64,000 nucleotides of DNA from Asterella californica (GCA_036924285.1 JAYKYS010000007.1:5952001-6016000), one strand, 5' to 3'; counted from the stretch's first letter, positions 47,432 through 60,240 are shown. Numbers and translations are program-made. The notes: a model not told the origin generated them from the letters alone.

Positions 47432-48388
47432 TCAATAGTAGCTCTCCTTGAGCTTTGTGAAGGTTGCATAAATACCTCGATGTCCAGCTCGTAAACTGTC
47501 ATGGAACTCTCGGATAAGTTGCATCTGCGTCTCTTTCTTGCACACAACCCTTTGCGATAGATTAACATCTCGCTTAGATCGCTTCCACAGATAACCGTCT
47601 TGTAGTAGATAGTTGTAAGCCTTCCTCCTGATCTGTTTGAAATGTGTATCATTCCATTCATGATGCTTCAGCAACGTGCTAAGATAGCGCCCAATATCTA
47701 TCCATTCATCCTCATACAACTCTTTTTCAAATGATTTTGTATACACTACTTCTCCTTTTGGTGCCCTAGAAAAGATTGTAGTGCCAACATCCTTTGTGTC
47801 CTCGATCATATCTTCCTCTCCTTCATACCTTGCTCGAGATAACATATATGCTACTAGGTTATCCTTACTTGCTATGTGCTTTAATTCAAGATTCAATGAC
47901 TTGATGTACGCTATCCATCTTAGTATAGAAGTATCAGGGGTGTTATAGTTCGTAATCATTCCCAACAATGACAAACAATCAGTCTCCACTACCACCGATG
48001 TCCCAATCAAGTAATCTTTCTCAGCCTTCATAGTTGTAACCACTCCTCATAGTTCTCGCTTTACTTGGGTGTACTTTCTTTATCGCTCCCTCAACACCTT
48101 TGCGTCGAACCGCACAGCAAACATGTTGTCTTTTTCATCATCTTGCCCCACAACCCATCCCATGGTTATAGGACTACTATCAACGGTCAGAACTACAAGT
48201 TTACCCCCTTCATAGTTGACCCTACGAAGTACAAGCGGGGAAGAGAACGGTTCTTTTAGCCTTTGAACTGCTACTGAGTGCTTCTCGTCCCACTTAAACT
48301 TCTTGTCTTTCCGAAGCAAGCCGTACAAAGGATCAGCAACATGTGCAAAGTGAGGAATCCAAACATGATAGAACACACAAGCTCCCAA
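47432..48388 (-). pseudogene. RNase H and integrase N-terminus of gypsy element 2
   Basis: The 48080-48388 frame holds the RT connection (YHVWIPHFAHVADPLYGLL) and the first RNase H strand (VVLTVDSSPITMGWVVGQD). The 47432-48043 frame holds VVVETDCLSLLGMI, LELKHIASKDNLVAYMLSR and, near its end, the integrase zinc-binding His pair. The frames break between 48043 and 48080. Confidence 0.82.
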
Positions 48389-49140
48389 GAACCTTCGTAC
48401 TTTAGTTTGAGAACTACTGTATCCTTCATCCGTTGGATGACATCTACCTTACTTGGATCAGGTCTATGACCAAACCATCCACGGGAATGTCTCGCAATCA
48501 TAACCTCTCGTACTCCAAACGAGGACTTAGCTCCTGATAGCGTCAAGTGGACTTCTTCAAGTTGTGACAATATCTTATCAACATCTGCAATGTGATCAGC
48601 AACAAACTTACGGCACCCCCTCTGATCTGTCATTTTATTCTTCTCCTCCGCTAGACAACCCTTGATTGGAATGTCATCCAAGAACAACATTGTCTTCTTC
48701 GGAATAAAATCTCGTAAGATTTTATTCATTTCATTCATCATGTGCGCCACTGAGTTTATAACCCTTGTGATAGTGTGCACATCCTTACCAGTCTCAACGG
48801 AGTCCTCATAATGGTGACATTCCTACTTCTTTCGACAAGTGATCGTATCCGGAGTATATATCTCCTACGGAATAGATCGCTCTTCCAGCAAATGCTTCAG
48901 CAAACTCTCCTACAATCGATCTTATTCATGTATTCTTGATAGTCACTTGGTTCATTGGCTGCATATCTTGAATGAAGCGTAACACTCCACTCTTTTTCGA
49001 AACTGTAAATCAACGATTGGAATACGGTGCAAATGAAGGTTCGAGAGTCTTCATCTGCATCTTCTCCTTCAAGAGCTCCATAAACTTAAGTAGATGAGTC
49101 CTAGGTAACAAGGATTGGTCTCAAGTTCCAAGGAGCATGC
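48271..49140 (-). pseudogene. Reverse transcriptase of gypsy element 2
   Basis: The N-terminal RT part (about 48950-49130, several frames and stops) reads LKEKMQMKTLEPSFAPYSN and LRFIQDMQPMNQVTIKNT. The frame at 48271-48780 has HMMNEMNKILRDFIPKKT and the catalytic FLDDIPIKG. The part between these, with the first catalytic Asp, is heavily decayed. Confidence 0.82.
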
Positions 49141-49730
49141 GGCATTGTAAATATGATCATTGGAGCTACTACGCTTGGATCCATACATCCTATTTCCGAA
49201 GCTTCAAAAGAAAAAGCTTTTCCATGCCTACTCAACATCTCTTTAAACTCTCGCTCTTCTATAGGAAAGAAAAATATGTGAATCCTATCTTCAACTCCTT
49301 GAGTGTAGTTGTAGTAAACTTGTGACCCACTTGGCGAGGATCCCATTAAGCTCTTCTCCTTCGAAGCTTGTTGAACTTGGTGGTTGGAGTCACCGGGTAA
49401 AGGTTGAGCTACAGGCTTAATCTTTCTATCCATCATTTTATACATGGTTTCAACCTTGACTTCAAGTTTCTGGAATGACTCTATGATCGAGTAGAGCTCT
49501 ATAGAATTTATTTCCATCAGTTGATCTTCGGTCCTTTTCTCAATCTTGGTAAGCTCTTCCAAGGGGTCCTCTAATCTCATCTCCATGTAAATACTTGCTA
49601 TTCTATCCTCTTCGACGAGCACATACACTCTTTTTAGGTCTTTTTCAACTCTTTCCACAACCTTCCGCTCCCACTTCTGTAGATCAACAAGATGCGTATG
49701 TGAAGCAAATCCACTCTTAGAAAATCCCAC
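49141..49730 (-). pseudogene. Protease-RT linker of gypsy element 2
   Basis: A 209-codon frame (49101-49730) with charged, probably coiled-coil sequence (ELTKIEKRTEDQLMEINSIE) and no catalytic motif. It connects the protease to RT, as in related moss-type gypsy polyproteins. Confidence 0.55.
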
Positions 49731-49908
49731 AACTTTTGTACAAAAGGCACCTCCTTTCGCTAGCGAGAGTATCTATCTTTTTGTATCGGTATCACTATAC
49801 CCTCCTCTATAGTGGCCCTATGCGAAAATCCTTAAAACTCTTCAGTGACTCTAGGAAGAGAATCACTTTGCAAGTTCTCTCGGTTGCGCCCATGGTTAAG
49901 AGATACAG

Positions 49909-50240
49909 TCAAAAACTGCACTGCTCTCTTACCGTCTTGATTTCTAACCGAGCATACGCGGATCCATCATCTAGCACCTTGGTCTCCATCCTTACAGCTG
50001 TAATGTATGGCTGTCCAAGAATCACCGGATACGAAGTAGTGTCTTGAACAAAAAAGTTTTGCTCTATGACTACATCCCCAATCTTCACTCTTACATCTGG
50101 ACAAGCACCATAAAGTTCTCCCCGCGTGTTATTTGATATCCGGATCATCCAACCATACTCTTTGTCCCTCGCTTGTAGACATCGTTAGACACAATGTTTA
50201 TCTCAGATCCATGATCAATGAGAGCAACCATCGGATCTTT
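49909..50240 (-). pseudogene. Aspartic protease of gypsy element 2
   Basis: VALIDHGSEINIVSNDVYKR (about 50180-50235) has His where the usual DSG/DTG triplet has Ser or Thr. DHGSEIN forms are known in some gypsy lineages. The following frame has VIEQNFFVQDTTSYPVILGQ, matching the second half of retropepsins. Confidence 0.8.
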
Positions 50241-50346
50241 CTAGATCTCCTACCTTCACCAAGGTTTCCGTAGTAGCTCTAGCCCAATGTCCCATAGTAT
50301 AGTGACTAGGAACCCTATCATTTCTCTCATCTTCATCTACATCAAA

Positions 50347-51305
50347 TCAAACTTTATGGTTGGTGCAATACTCAGCTAATTTTAGCTCCTCCTCCTTCGC
50401 TATCGTGTCTAAAGCATTAGTCATAGCAATCTCTCCTATCAACTGCCTCTTCCTCTTAATGGTGTCAATAATGACATCATGAAACTCCTTCTTTGCTATT
50501 CCAAGGATCTCTCGTAGAGTAAACTCAATCTTTGCGTTGAGCACTCTCTCTTCTAACACTCCTTTCAAATATGTAGTTGCTTCAATATCTGACTGCAGCT
50601 TGTAGGTAGCAGACTTATCTTTCTTACTCTTTTCTGATCTCTCTATGATAGATGACGAGACTTCCTCCATAGTCTCTTCTCGCACCGGTGTAGTATCTTG
50701 CCGAGGTTTCTCTCCTTATAACTGCCTCTTAAGAGTACTTCTCTCCTCACTAGGACCAGCATCATCTCTCCTACGCTACTCCTCCATGAGAGTCTCATGT
50801 TGGCTCTTGGTAAAGTAGGCGTGTACAGACATTGTATCTTCTGGATCACTCCATCCAGTAGCACATCTGATTGTCGTGGCCACCTTGAGTAACTCACCCC
50901 TTGTTGTTTTCACTACCGCAACCCCATAGGTAACGGCTTGTACTGATACCTTAGCATGTTGCGAAAGATAATCCTCTAAAACTTGTCTCATTCCAAAGTT
51001 AGTTTTGAGGATCTCACATGTCTCATTCAAGACAACATTCCCCTCCTTTCAGTAAATCACTCATTGCCGTAGGATGTCAGTAAAGTCTCCGCATTCCTTT
51101 CGATGATGTTCAGTGCTATCGCACCAAATACATCTGTGCACATATCCTTGCTTTGGAGCGAGTTCGCCTTCATGTACTCCCCCTTCTCCTCTAGCCTTGC
51201 TAGCTTAATCTGCAATTCTCTCATCTCTTTTACCAATTCCTCTATTGCATCTTTTTGAGGTGCAACCGTAGGGACAGGAACAATAAGAAACAAAATAAAA
51301 GACAC
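50347..51305 (-). pseudogene. Gag-protease spacer and zinc knuckle of gypsy element 2
   Basis: CIWCDSTEHHRKEC (about 51090-51130) is a CCHC knuckle. It is preceded by a helical region (EELVKEMRELQIKLARLEEK) and followed, in shifted frames, by YKLQSDIEATTYLKGVLEE, the region that precedes the protease in this type of element. Confidence 0.75.
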
Positions 51306-51369
51306 TTGTACAGTAGGTGCTTGTACATTAGGTATTGTTGGTTGCTTACGGGGTAGTACGATTGGCGTT

Positions 51370-51900
51370 GACCTCTTGCCTTACCACCACTTTCTCTCTC
51401 TGATATTCTCGCTTTGCAAGTACACCCACTTCAAAAATCTTCCTCTAATCACTTGTGAGTCCATTATCTTCCATCTTATCTTCCATAAGCAGCTCCAACT
51501 CTCTCTATAGCTCATTGGCTGCTTGCAGAAACAACTCCACTTTGTCATTCTCCAATGTGAGCTTCTTCATTCGTGACAACTGAAGGAATTGTCTCTCAAA
51601 CTCCCTAAATAGTTCCGTGACAACAAGCCCTTTATTGGATTTGTTTACCCACTTCATGAATGAATTCTTAGTCACTCGATCTACATCTTCTAGAGAATAT
51701 TCTTCCTTTAGCTGAAGAGTAAATTCTTTTCATGTAGAATCATGAGAGTGGATGATCTCCTTCACATGCTCTTGTAGCTAAGGTACAACAGCAAGCTCAA
51801 ATGTGTTGACCATCTCTCTCTCCGGCACCTTATTCAACTTCTCCAGACATAGAAGCCTCATCCATGAATTGAGATAGGCTCTCAACGTCCATGGTTGCAA
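51370..51900 (-). pseudogene. Gag of gypsy element 2
   Basis: The minus-strand frame, with a few stops, reads MRLLCLEKLNKVPEREMVN, EYSLEDVDRVTKNSFMKWVN and FREFERQFLQLSRMKK. These fit the conserved gag helices of this gypsy type. Confidence 0.7.
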
Positions 51901-51950
51901 CCTAAAGTTGTATCTCTGAACCCTAGACGTTTCACGTCGAGTTCACCAAC

Positions 51951-53249
51951 TATCGTAAGACGTGAAGTGTGGTTTGGGAATACATAGAGTATCTAGCTAT
52001 AGAGAGATACAGCGAGACCTAGGACATACTCGACGAAATACTTATGCTCTCAATACCTAATCTATTAGTTTTTTGTCTTGGTTATTATTGACCTAGCATG
52101 ACTCCAAGTGTAACACACGTGCATCGGACAACATGACTTGAAGTTCAATCTTATTCTAAGTACAAGGAGGAGTCATACACGATACATGTATGCTCTAGAT
52201 CATAAAGCATTTTTCACACAATCTTTTGGCAGTACCTTCTTCACTACTTCTCCTCGGCAAAACTACTTAAATGCTCAACTTTGACCTTCTACTATCCGCT
52301 GATACGAGCTTCGTTCAAGAAGAAATCCACAACAAAGGACGACCTACTATACAAGCTTCCCAACTATGTAAGGCATCTGGGCAGCAAACAACTAGAGAGC
52401 TCGGAGCGTGATATCGAAGATAACAATATCTCATAGTTAAGGATTTATAATCAGCGACTCCAGCAAGGTGTGGCACCTTCACTGACCATGATAACCGTAT
52501 CAATTTCTTGTTGTCCTTGCAACACCTCCAAGAAGTCCCTCCTCCAATCCCCAGGTTGTTTGTTTAAAGCCAACAAAGAGATTTAGGCGAAATCTATCTT
52601 CTTCTTCTTTTCATCATGTTGTAAATTGAACTTTGACAACCTTGTGCTCTCACCTCGAACATCCAATTGAACTCAAACTTCACAAGAAATTCCTCTGATC
52701 CTTCTCTACTACTCTATGAAATTTCAGCTTCAGATCTCATACCAATTGTCCGAAATGGATCAAACCGTTAGTCTGTGCTAACTTATGAGCTTTATAGACC
52801 CCGATGGCTAAAATCCAAGATCTCCACACCTTCTTTTATCCAAATGAGCTGAATTTTCACATGCAGCAAGCTGATAGAGCATAATCTAATCCAAAAAAAT
52901 TTCACTCAGAGATTCGATCACATGCTCTTGGAGCAACTCAAACCTTGAATCCAAGAAAAATTGCTTTACTTATGTCTCTCAACTATCACAGCCAACTTCA
53001 ATCGATCATTTGGATGTCGAATGCAACCCTTATGTATGACTATTTTACATCAGTGTAACCAGCACGGCGTGAACTACCCGACTCCCTTGATAGCTCCTAA
53101 AGATCATCACTCAAACTCTTGAAACACTCAGAAACGTGACTCCAAATATGCTCTCATGCGAGCTACACGAAAAGGTCCACGAAACACAAAAGAAAATACA
53201 ACACATGTTTTACACTAAATTCACATGTGAGACGTTTCACAACACGACA
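51951..53249 (-). repeat. 5' LTR of gypsy element 2
   Basis: Begins TATCGTAAGACGTG (one change from the expected TGT) and ends AACACGACA. On the minus strand the next bases inside the element are GTTGGTGAACTCGACG, where the primer-binding site should lie. Confidence 0.9.
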
Positions 53250-53500
53250 CCTTAACTATTTTCTAAGTGTACTAACAATTTCTGAAATGTACTAACCACT
53301 ACACTCTCTTAGCCGCTGACAAGAACTGTACTTGTGAATTATTATAATATATATTCTTCTTAATTACAAATCACGTGTCAAGTCTCGATCATCGAGACTT
53401 GCTGCCGAAGGCACGATCAATCTCTGAAAAATAAAACTCAATGATCAGTTCCCTTGCCAAAATTTCTATGGAGTGTAGCAGTTGTAGTAGATATGACGTC
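53250..53500. repeat. 64-bp satellite remnant and long-unit copy, right side
   Basis: TTAACTATTTTCTAAGTGTA continues the satellite cut at 44990. From about 53320, AATTACAAATCACGTGTCAA and CTCGATCATCGAG match the array left of the satellite. Confidence 0.7.
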
Positions 53501-53800
53501 GGACCACTATTAAAGTCATAGTCTCGTGATGATGGTTTTGCAATGGCTGATTATCCCTATTAATTTGGGCCATTTTCCAAGTGTCTTGGGCTTGTTGGTG
53601 TTGTCCCCGGTTTATAGTTGCCAACCCTTGGGTATCTAATATGAGAACAAGAGCAGTCCTTGCGACTAATCATCTTCTTGCATCATTCCTAGTAAGGGCT
53701 CGTAGTGCATGGCCCCCAACCCAAACCACCGATGTACAACCCAATTTGATTCGCTTCTCGTTACTCTAACTCTAAATACTGAATGTGATTGCCACAACCG
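53501..53800. other. Non-coding stretch
   Basis: A 62-codon plus-strand frame at 53581-53769 has no recognised domain; no gene is supported. Confidence 0.4.
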
Positions 53801-53829
53801 CAACTATCTTTGCATCGACATTATCGTGC

Positions 53830-55330
53830 AATATATCAAATGATCATATTATCTTTAACTCCTGAGGGTCGTGAGTACGAACCACGAAGTTAAGATATAG
53901 ACAATGCAACTTGACGTCAAAATCATAAACTGCACAACTGTCATTGTTCAATATACGACTAGCCCAATGGTCAAATCACCCTTAACCCTTGAGGGTCGTG
54001 TGTGCAAACCATGCAGCTAGCGGTATAGAGAGGACTGTACCCAAAACTCAAAGTAGACACCAACCCGCAACAAAGAACTCGAAAAATGTCAAATTGAGAA
54101 TTTTCTCCTTTCTCCAAACAAACTTTAGATATGGACACAGTTTGGATATGTGTCCAAACCGTGTCCATATCCAAACACGGATATGTGTCCAAACATATCC
54201 GTGTTTTGGACACATATTCGTGTTTGGACACGGATCCATGTCCGTGTTTGTCCGTGTTTGGACACGTACACAAATCCGATCTCCAACAACCAAGATACTG
54301 ATAGCATGTGATGGAACTTCCAAAACTTCTTCCTAGCGAGCTAAAATTACTTACACTGCCCAAACGGATCGTCTGATTTGAGATCCGACTCCTCACATAG
54401 GTAGATCCACTATCCTGAAACCAAAGAGACTCCAAATAAGTAGTTTGGAGTTCTTCTCACGAAATATGACCAGAAATTTGATCACAAGAAGCAAAAATCT
54501 GATATAAATTGGTCACATGTTGTTCAATCTCCCTCGCCACGTCTAACACAACAATCCAATCCAATAGGGGTCTCCTCTTATACGTACATGAAGACTCTTT
54601 GATTGCATAGGCACCAAGAATGAAGAGCTTGATCCACCGATCATGAAGAACAACCTAACCTCAAGTCGCAACTAAACACAAATAAAAAAAAATCTTCTCC
54701 TTGCGAGTCAATCTCGCAAGAAGAGAAGTCAATCTCAATGAAACATCGTAACGTCTTCAATTTCTTGAAGAACTCGATGTTATGATCTTGATGGATCCAA
54801 GGACAACAAATTTGAACTCTAGAGTCTGAATGTCCAAATCTCTTTCACAAGCAACTGAAGCACTTCAATCTTCTCTCCCTATGACTCAGTTTCTCTCAAA
54901 ACACACCACAAGATTCACATTTTTCACGAGCCGTCTTATCCTATTCATCACATTGCATAGATCTGAATCTAATGACACCTTGCGTGCATGCATTTAACCT
55001 CTCAATTTTTTGAAACATCCATTGACAAGTCACATATACAAGTTAACATCTTAAGCACCTCATTATGTCAGTTTTCATAATACGTGAACTCTCTATAATA
55101 TGATCAAGCAGACATGTTGTGTATTTAGTATAGCACCAAAAACCACAAATACCCCGTCAACGTGGACAAGCTAAGGTCTAGCTTGTGTTCTCATCTTTAG
55201 AACCCAATAACATCGCTATTAAACATCCAAACGAAGTAGATGAAATGTCTAGGAGAGCCTTACAATGAGCTCTACCACTTGGTGCAGTGATAGTATAGAT
55301 CCGAAAATAGATCAAAAATCGTTATTTCTC
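53830..55330. repeat. Dispersed repeat family R, copy 3
   Basis: Aligned with copies 1 and 2 through GAGGGTCGTG near 53865 and 53990, AATTTGATCACAAGAAGC near 54475, AACTCGATGTTATGATC near 54770 and ACAATGAGCTCTACCACTTG near 55262. A related tail recurs at 55500-55650. Confidence 0.65.
54125..54275. repeat. Minisatellite of GTGTCCAAAC-type units in both orientations
   Basis: GTGTCCAAAC/GTTTGGACAC and ATATCC/GGATAT words recur about ten times, some inverted (for example ATATGGACAC with GTGTCCATAT). Copies 1 and 2 of family R have only a short ATATGGATATGG at this place. Confidence 0.85.
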
Positions 55331-55920
55331 TTCATGAACGTCTTTGGAGCAAAAACATAGAAGTCTGTCCATGAGAAGCCAGTCCATGACATGACAACAA
55401 TATGATTTGTGAGACATAGAAAAGAATACATTCAAAGTTTTATACAAAATTCTCATTGGAACATTATCCCAACAAGATGACGAAGATCACAATTATTCAG
55501 TTAGTGTGGACAAGCTAGGGCTTAGCTTTATTTTTCTTGTATTTTAAACTTCATATTTTTATCATTAAGTGTTCAAATGAACAAATAAAGTGTCCATGTG
55601 AAGCTTACAATGAGCTCTATCACTTGGTGTAATTTAAATAGAGATTCATTGAATAGAAATGTAGAATAACAAAACATTTCTGTATTTTTGAAGTGATGGT
55701 GAGCATCCTTGAATTTTGACTTTTTATTTAAAAATAATCCATGACATAATATCATACTGTTATTCATTAAAGAATTAATTGTTTTTAAAATCAAGAACTT
55801 TGACCTACATTAACTATGCTAATGGCTATGCTAACTTTACTAAATATTAATAGAGTTATCATGCAATGCAAGAAGGAATGTTCGTTCATCAAACATCTTT
55901 TCAATATGATAATATCATAA
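55331..55920. other. AT-rich non-coding stretch
   Basis: Apart from the family R tail (55500-55650), nothing was recognised. Confidence 0.5.
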
Positions 55921-56002
55921 TTAGGATAATATTTTATTATAACTATTATAATAATCCTCTATTAGGATAATATTTTATTATAAATATTATAATAATCCTC
56001 TA
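55921..56002. repeat. 41-bp tandem duplication with internal dyad
   Basis: Two copies (55921-55961, 55962-56002) differ at one base. Each unit starts TTAGGATAATATTTTATTAT and ends ATTATAATAATCCTCTA, so the two ends are partly complementary. Confidence 0.95.
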
Positions 56003-57244
56003 TACGTAAATGAGACGTCACAAGAAAAATTTTTGTTAGAAAAAAAAATCATACCAATACATGGATGCAAAATAAATAAATTATTTAAAGTAATGTTAAG
56101 ACCACTCAAACCTTTATCGTAAAATATTTCCGTAACTCCCACAAAAACTTATAGGTTTCTGTTATAAAATGTACGTACCAACTCCAGAGGTGCCGTGAAT
56201 TTTACGGCACAAACCTATAAAAGATTATATGGGAATTACGATAATATTTACAGCAAAGGTTTAGTTGCCCTATTAGACACAATCCGCGAATACGAAGAAA
56301 CACCATACTTGTTTTGGCTACTCGAGTGTAGAGAATTTGAAGAGCAGTACGGTAACGTTAAAATGCCACGTAAAGAGGGGTAGTCGAGGTGGCACCAAGT
56401 GGGGAGTTTGCTTTCCCAGGTGAAAGATAAAAGCGTTCCGCAAACGTCCTTTACCAGCATAACGCCTCGCCGAAAAACAGAACAACAACACGTGTTTTGC
56501 GGACAAGCAGATGAAAGAAGGTAAATTATATACGTGTAGCTTCGTTCCGGCACGCCGGTTCTGGAACTGTGTTCGGCTTCGGACAAATGGGCACACTATA
56601 GAGGCAAATGTACACACATAGATACCGCCCGGCACCGTCCGGTCTTCCCTCTTGCAAAAACGCACACTATAAAGGAAGTGTCACAGTCAGGTATACTACT
56701 GTAGCCAACAAGAACAAATCGTATAAGAACCATATAAGAACCATGACTTCTCGTCTCTCCTCAGACTCTCAGAGTTGTCTTGACCAACCAAGACCGATTT
56801 CACGCAGACAACAGCTTACTACAGTAGACGGTCTCGTCGCACCATCCCTTTTACACTACTGTAACTGCATGTCCCAACTTGGGTTGGGCAGCATGACGTT
56901 CCACTGCCCCACATGACGGCTGGCGGCGGTGCCCAAGCGGAATCACCGGTCCCGTGATTCCCTTCCCCACTACGCTAGTGTCTTGTCCCGACTTGATTAC
57001 CAGTTGAGTGCTGGACTCCTTTCTTTATCCATGCTCCAATCTCTTTGTCCACTTCTAATGCATATGATTGGTTCGCTCTTTCGTCGCACTTCTGATTCAT
57101 TTGTCGTGATTACATAACAGAGTGGTCACTGAGAAAGATTCGGTCACTTGCTCCACTACTCAAGTCATGCTTTAGATGTCTCGTTCTTTCGCGCCTAGCT
57201 TCTATTGCACCACTAGTGTATGTGAATACGTTAATATATTATTT
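56003..57244. other. Non-coding or unassigned stretch
   Basis: Several short frames lie on both strands between 56195 and 57117; none has a recognisable domain. Local base composition is less AT-rich than the flanks, so an untranslated exon or old gene remnant is possible. Confidence 0.4.
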
Positions 57245-57319
57245 CCTCAATAATTTAATATATGTATCTCCTCAATAATTTAATATATGTATCTCCTCAA
57301 TAGTGCAATATCTGTTATT
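57245..57319. repeat. 25-bp tandem repeat, three units
   Basis: CCTCAATAATTTAATATATG starts at 57245 and 57270, with a diverged third unit at 57295. Confidence 0.9.
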
Positions 57320-60240
57320 TCCTCATTATTGCTTGTGATAATTGGCAATGGAAATTATTCGCAACTTGTTTCAACAGATCAGATCGTTGTAGATTTCTGT
57401 AGTATATTTTCTCACCTAATTTGCCAAGCAAGTATTCTCATCTTTAAATTCTCCACACTCTACAATTCCACTAAACAAGATATCAATATATATTGCAGTG
57501 ATAGGATTATCTGTTACAATGTGAAAAGTTAAATTTATATTTCAGCCGAAGTAGTGATAACGGAAAATATTTTTCATTTTTTACGCAAAGAGGACAAAAG
57601 AAATGATATTATGTTGGATAAATTTTAATTTAATTAAGATAATCTTAATTTAACTACTTGCATAAGAACTTGTTTTTGTCCACTAGTGTCACTGTTTTTG
57701 GTTGTGGGACTAAGCGTGAAAAACTTTATATATACTACACTTTACATTAACTTTCAGGAGTAGTGCTCTTATAAAGAGGTACTTAATATGATCAATTCTT
57801 CTCGAGATTCACTTGTTAATGTTGTTAAACATATTTGTACGTAAATTATGATATATTTATTTCAAAAAATAATAAGTTAATATTTATTTTATGGAATTAA
57901 AATATTGGAAATTTTAGAATAAAAAAATTAAAAATATTTAAATGATATTTTGTAACTAAAATATTTTTTATATTTAAATAAAAAAGTAAACTATTTAATC
58001 TATGACTTGACTCATAGGTGATATGAAAAATAAATATAAATGAACTCTTTCATCTTGAAAGAGTTTGGTAGTGAAACACTTGGCCACACTATCGTCATAG
58101 AACTACTTTTAAGGATGTCTCACGACCTTTTGATTGGCACAGATACAACCTCAATTGTTTCTCACGAAGTTTCAATCACTCAACAATAACTATGACTATA
58201 CATGGAACTCAGTGATAAGATTATCAGTTAATTTCTTTTCACTAACTAACAAGAATGAGAACAATCATTTATGTCTTACGTTGTCTTAGCGAGAGTCTTT
58301 CCTTTGAGCAAGGGAGTACCTTCTGACTGTGGCTAGCGATCGATGCAGAACAGAGCGACTAGTATCTTATAATTTCTCTCTGATTTCCTCTATATCTAAG
58401 CACTTCTTTTCTCTCAATAAAGAGTCAAGATAACCACACGAAAACGTCGGATGATCATAGGTACAACAAACATGATATGCGATAACATGATCTCACAATA
58501 GTATTCCTCTCCAAAGTTTCTCACTACTAAGACTTCGTACATGACTTTGGGTCGACATATGTATTTTATCTCGCAATCAGGGTTAAAGTTTACAGATGGG
58601 AGCTGATTTAGATCCATCCTTGGTTAAATGAGAATAAAGATGATAAGGTCCCACTCTTGGCCGTAAGTGACAACAGGTAAGATCACAAGAACATGCGAGA
58701 GCATGACTCGCGCGGTGAAGTTATGTCTGAAGGATCCTATCATAAACTATTGGAAATGAACTCGTTCTATGTACATCAGTTTAATCTGGGAGGGGTTTCG
58801 AAAAGAGAATATGGGTGATAAGTAGAGCCCTTTGTCCATCTCTCACAACATTCGCACTCCAACTACAAGGGTATATGGATCCATAGAATGCCGATATAAA
58901 CTCATAAAACCACTACGATCTCTCTACGAGCAATCTCTTGAATTTCTTTAAGATCGAATGCTCCCCCATAGGTCACTCTCCTTTGCTTTAAAGATACGAA
59001 TACAAAACAAGGATAGGTGCAAGCACACTAATCGATCAACCCAAGCCACACGGACCGATGAGATGACACACATGCACATCAAATGTTTGGTGCCATCATA
59101 CTCATCCTCGTGTAAGTCATCTGGGTGGACGGTTCTAATGCATGCATCGTAACATATCTTAACACTAGTGACTAGACTAGACAGGTAGTCGACTTTACAA
59201 GTCAAGGATCGCACTTTGCCACGTTCAGTGCGAAACTGACAACCACATGATGCGGTCAAATGTAGATCGCTAAAGTTCTATCTATGCCTAGTATACCCTC
59301 CAAAGCAAACAAACGTCACATTGGATGCTTTTCTGTCAGTTGTTGCTAACAAGCCTTGGGACCTAGCCTAGATATCGTTGTTGATACAACTCGACAGAAA
59401 AGACAGCGAAGTTTCACACATGATCAGTACAGATCTACAGCTCAGACTCCTCTCAAACTTGCCACGTAGGTAGGATACTATGGTCTCTACTTACAAGTCA
59501 AATTTCAAGAAGATCTGACGGCTAGATCTCCTGCCACAATTAACACAAATTCTCAGAAACTGACATGCAATTCCAATTTCAAATTCAAGACAGAAGCTTC
59601 CTCGCCTAAATGAACCGTCTACTTCGACTAAAACTTCCTGTGCTAGCAATTCAGAAGGTAAACTCACTACTCATGAATTTTCAGCCGGTTTGACCGTTCG
59701 GATCATCTTCCATAAATCTGCGAACTTGCTACTCCAGATTGAAAGCTTTCTACACCCCATCGTTTCAAATCGTCATTGCGTCCAATCCGCAGAACTTCCG
59801 GTGATGACATTTGAGGTCAGAGCTTCAGCAACTAACATGCTACAAGCTCATGAAATCTGGTCTCAATCTGACGGCGCAGTCACTCAAACTCCTCAATCAT
59901 TCAATCGGAAGAGAAAGCTATGTACTTCCATCACTCTAAGAACTTCAAATGGTCATAACGTGTGCCATGGACCTCCAAATCGAGTGAAATTTGGGCTCAA
60001 GTTGCTTCTTCTGTCGAGAGCTCTCCGCCCATGTCCTCTGATCTCTCAAATCTCTCATGAAAATGCCTCGATCCTCTCGAAGCGCACACCTAGATAGATG
60101 ACAAGTTAGCTCTATTTTTTGGTGGACCAATAGGAAGTTAAAGGACTCCATCTTGTCCTTTTGACCCCATGGAGCACTCCAGCTGATAATAGAGCATTCT
60201 AAGCTCATAAGAGCAAGGGTTTTCACCCCATTACTTCACA
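57320..60240. other. Intergenic DNA, no supported gene
   Basis: Short frames at 58948-59259 and 59690-60226 have no recognised domain. The 59.4-60.2 kb part resembles LTR-type non-coding sequence in composition, but no partner copy was found. Confidence 0.4.

Larger units (their letters stand above)
44991..53249 (-). mobile_element. Ty3/gypsy LTR retrotransposon, element 2 (two LTRs)
   Basis: An 8.26-kb element with LTRs at both ends and, on the minus strand, gag, zinc knuckle, protease, RT, RNase H and integrase in that order. It differs from element 1 in LTR, spacer and protein sequences, so it belongs to another lineage. The two LTRs show many differences (about one per 15 bases over the first 190, by eye), so the insertion is old. 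A target-site duplication could not be recognised. It sits inside a 64-bp satellite. Confidence 0.92.

Noticed and set aside
56925..57000. tRNA-like start GGCGGCGGTGCCCAAGCGGA
   Set aside because: The first bases resemble a tRNA-Ser or -Leu D-arm region, but no matching acceptor stem, anticodon stem or TTCGA loop follows.
56195..57117. Cluster of short frames on both strands
   Set aside because: They overlap each other in opposite directions and show no domain; likely chance frames in a locally GC-richer block.
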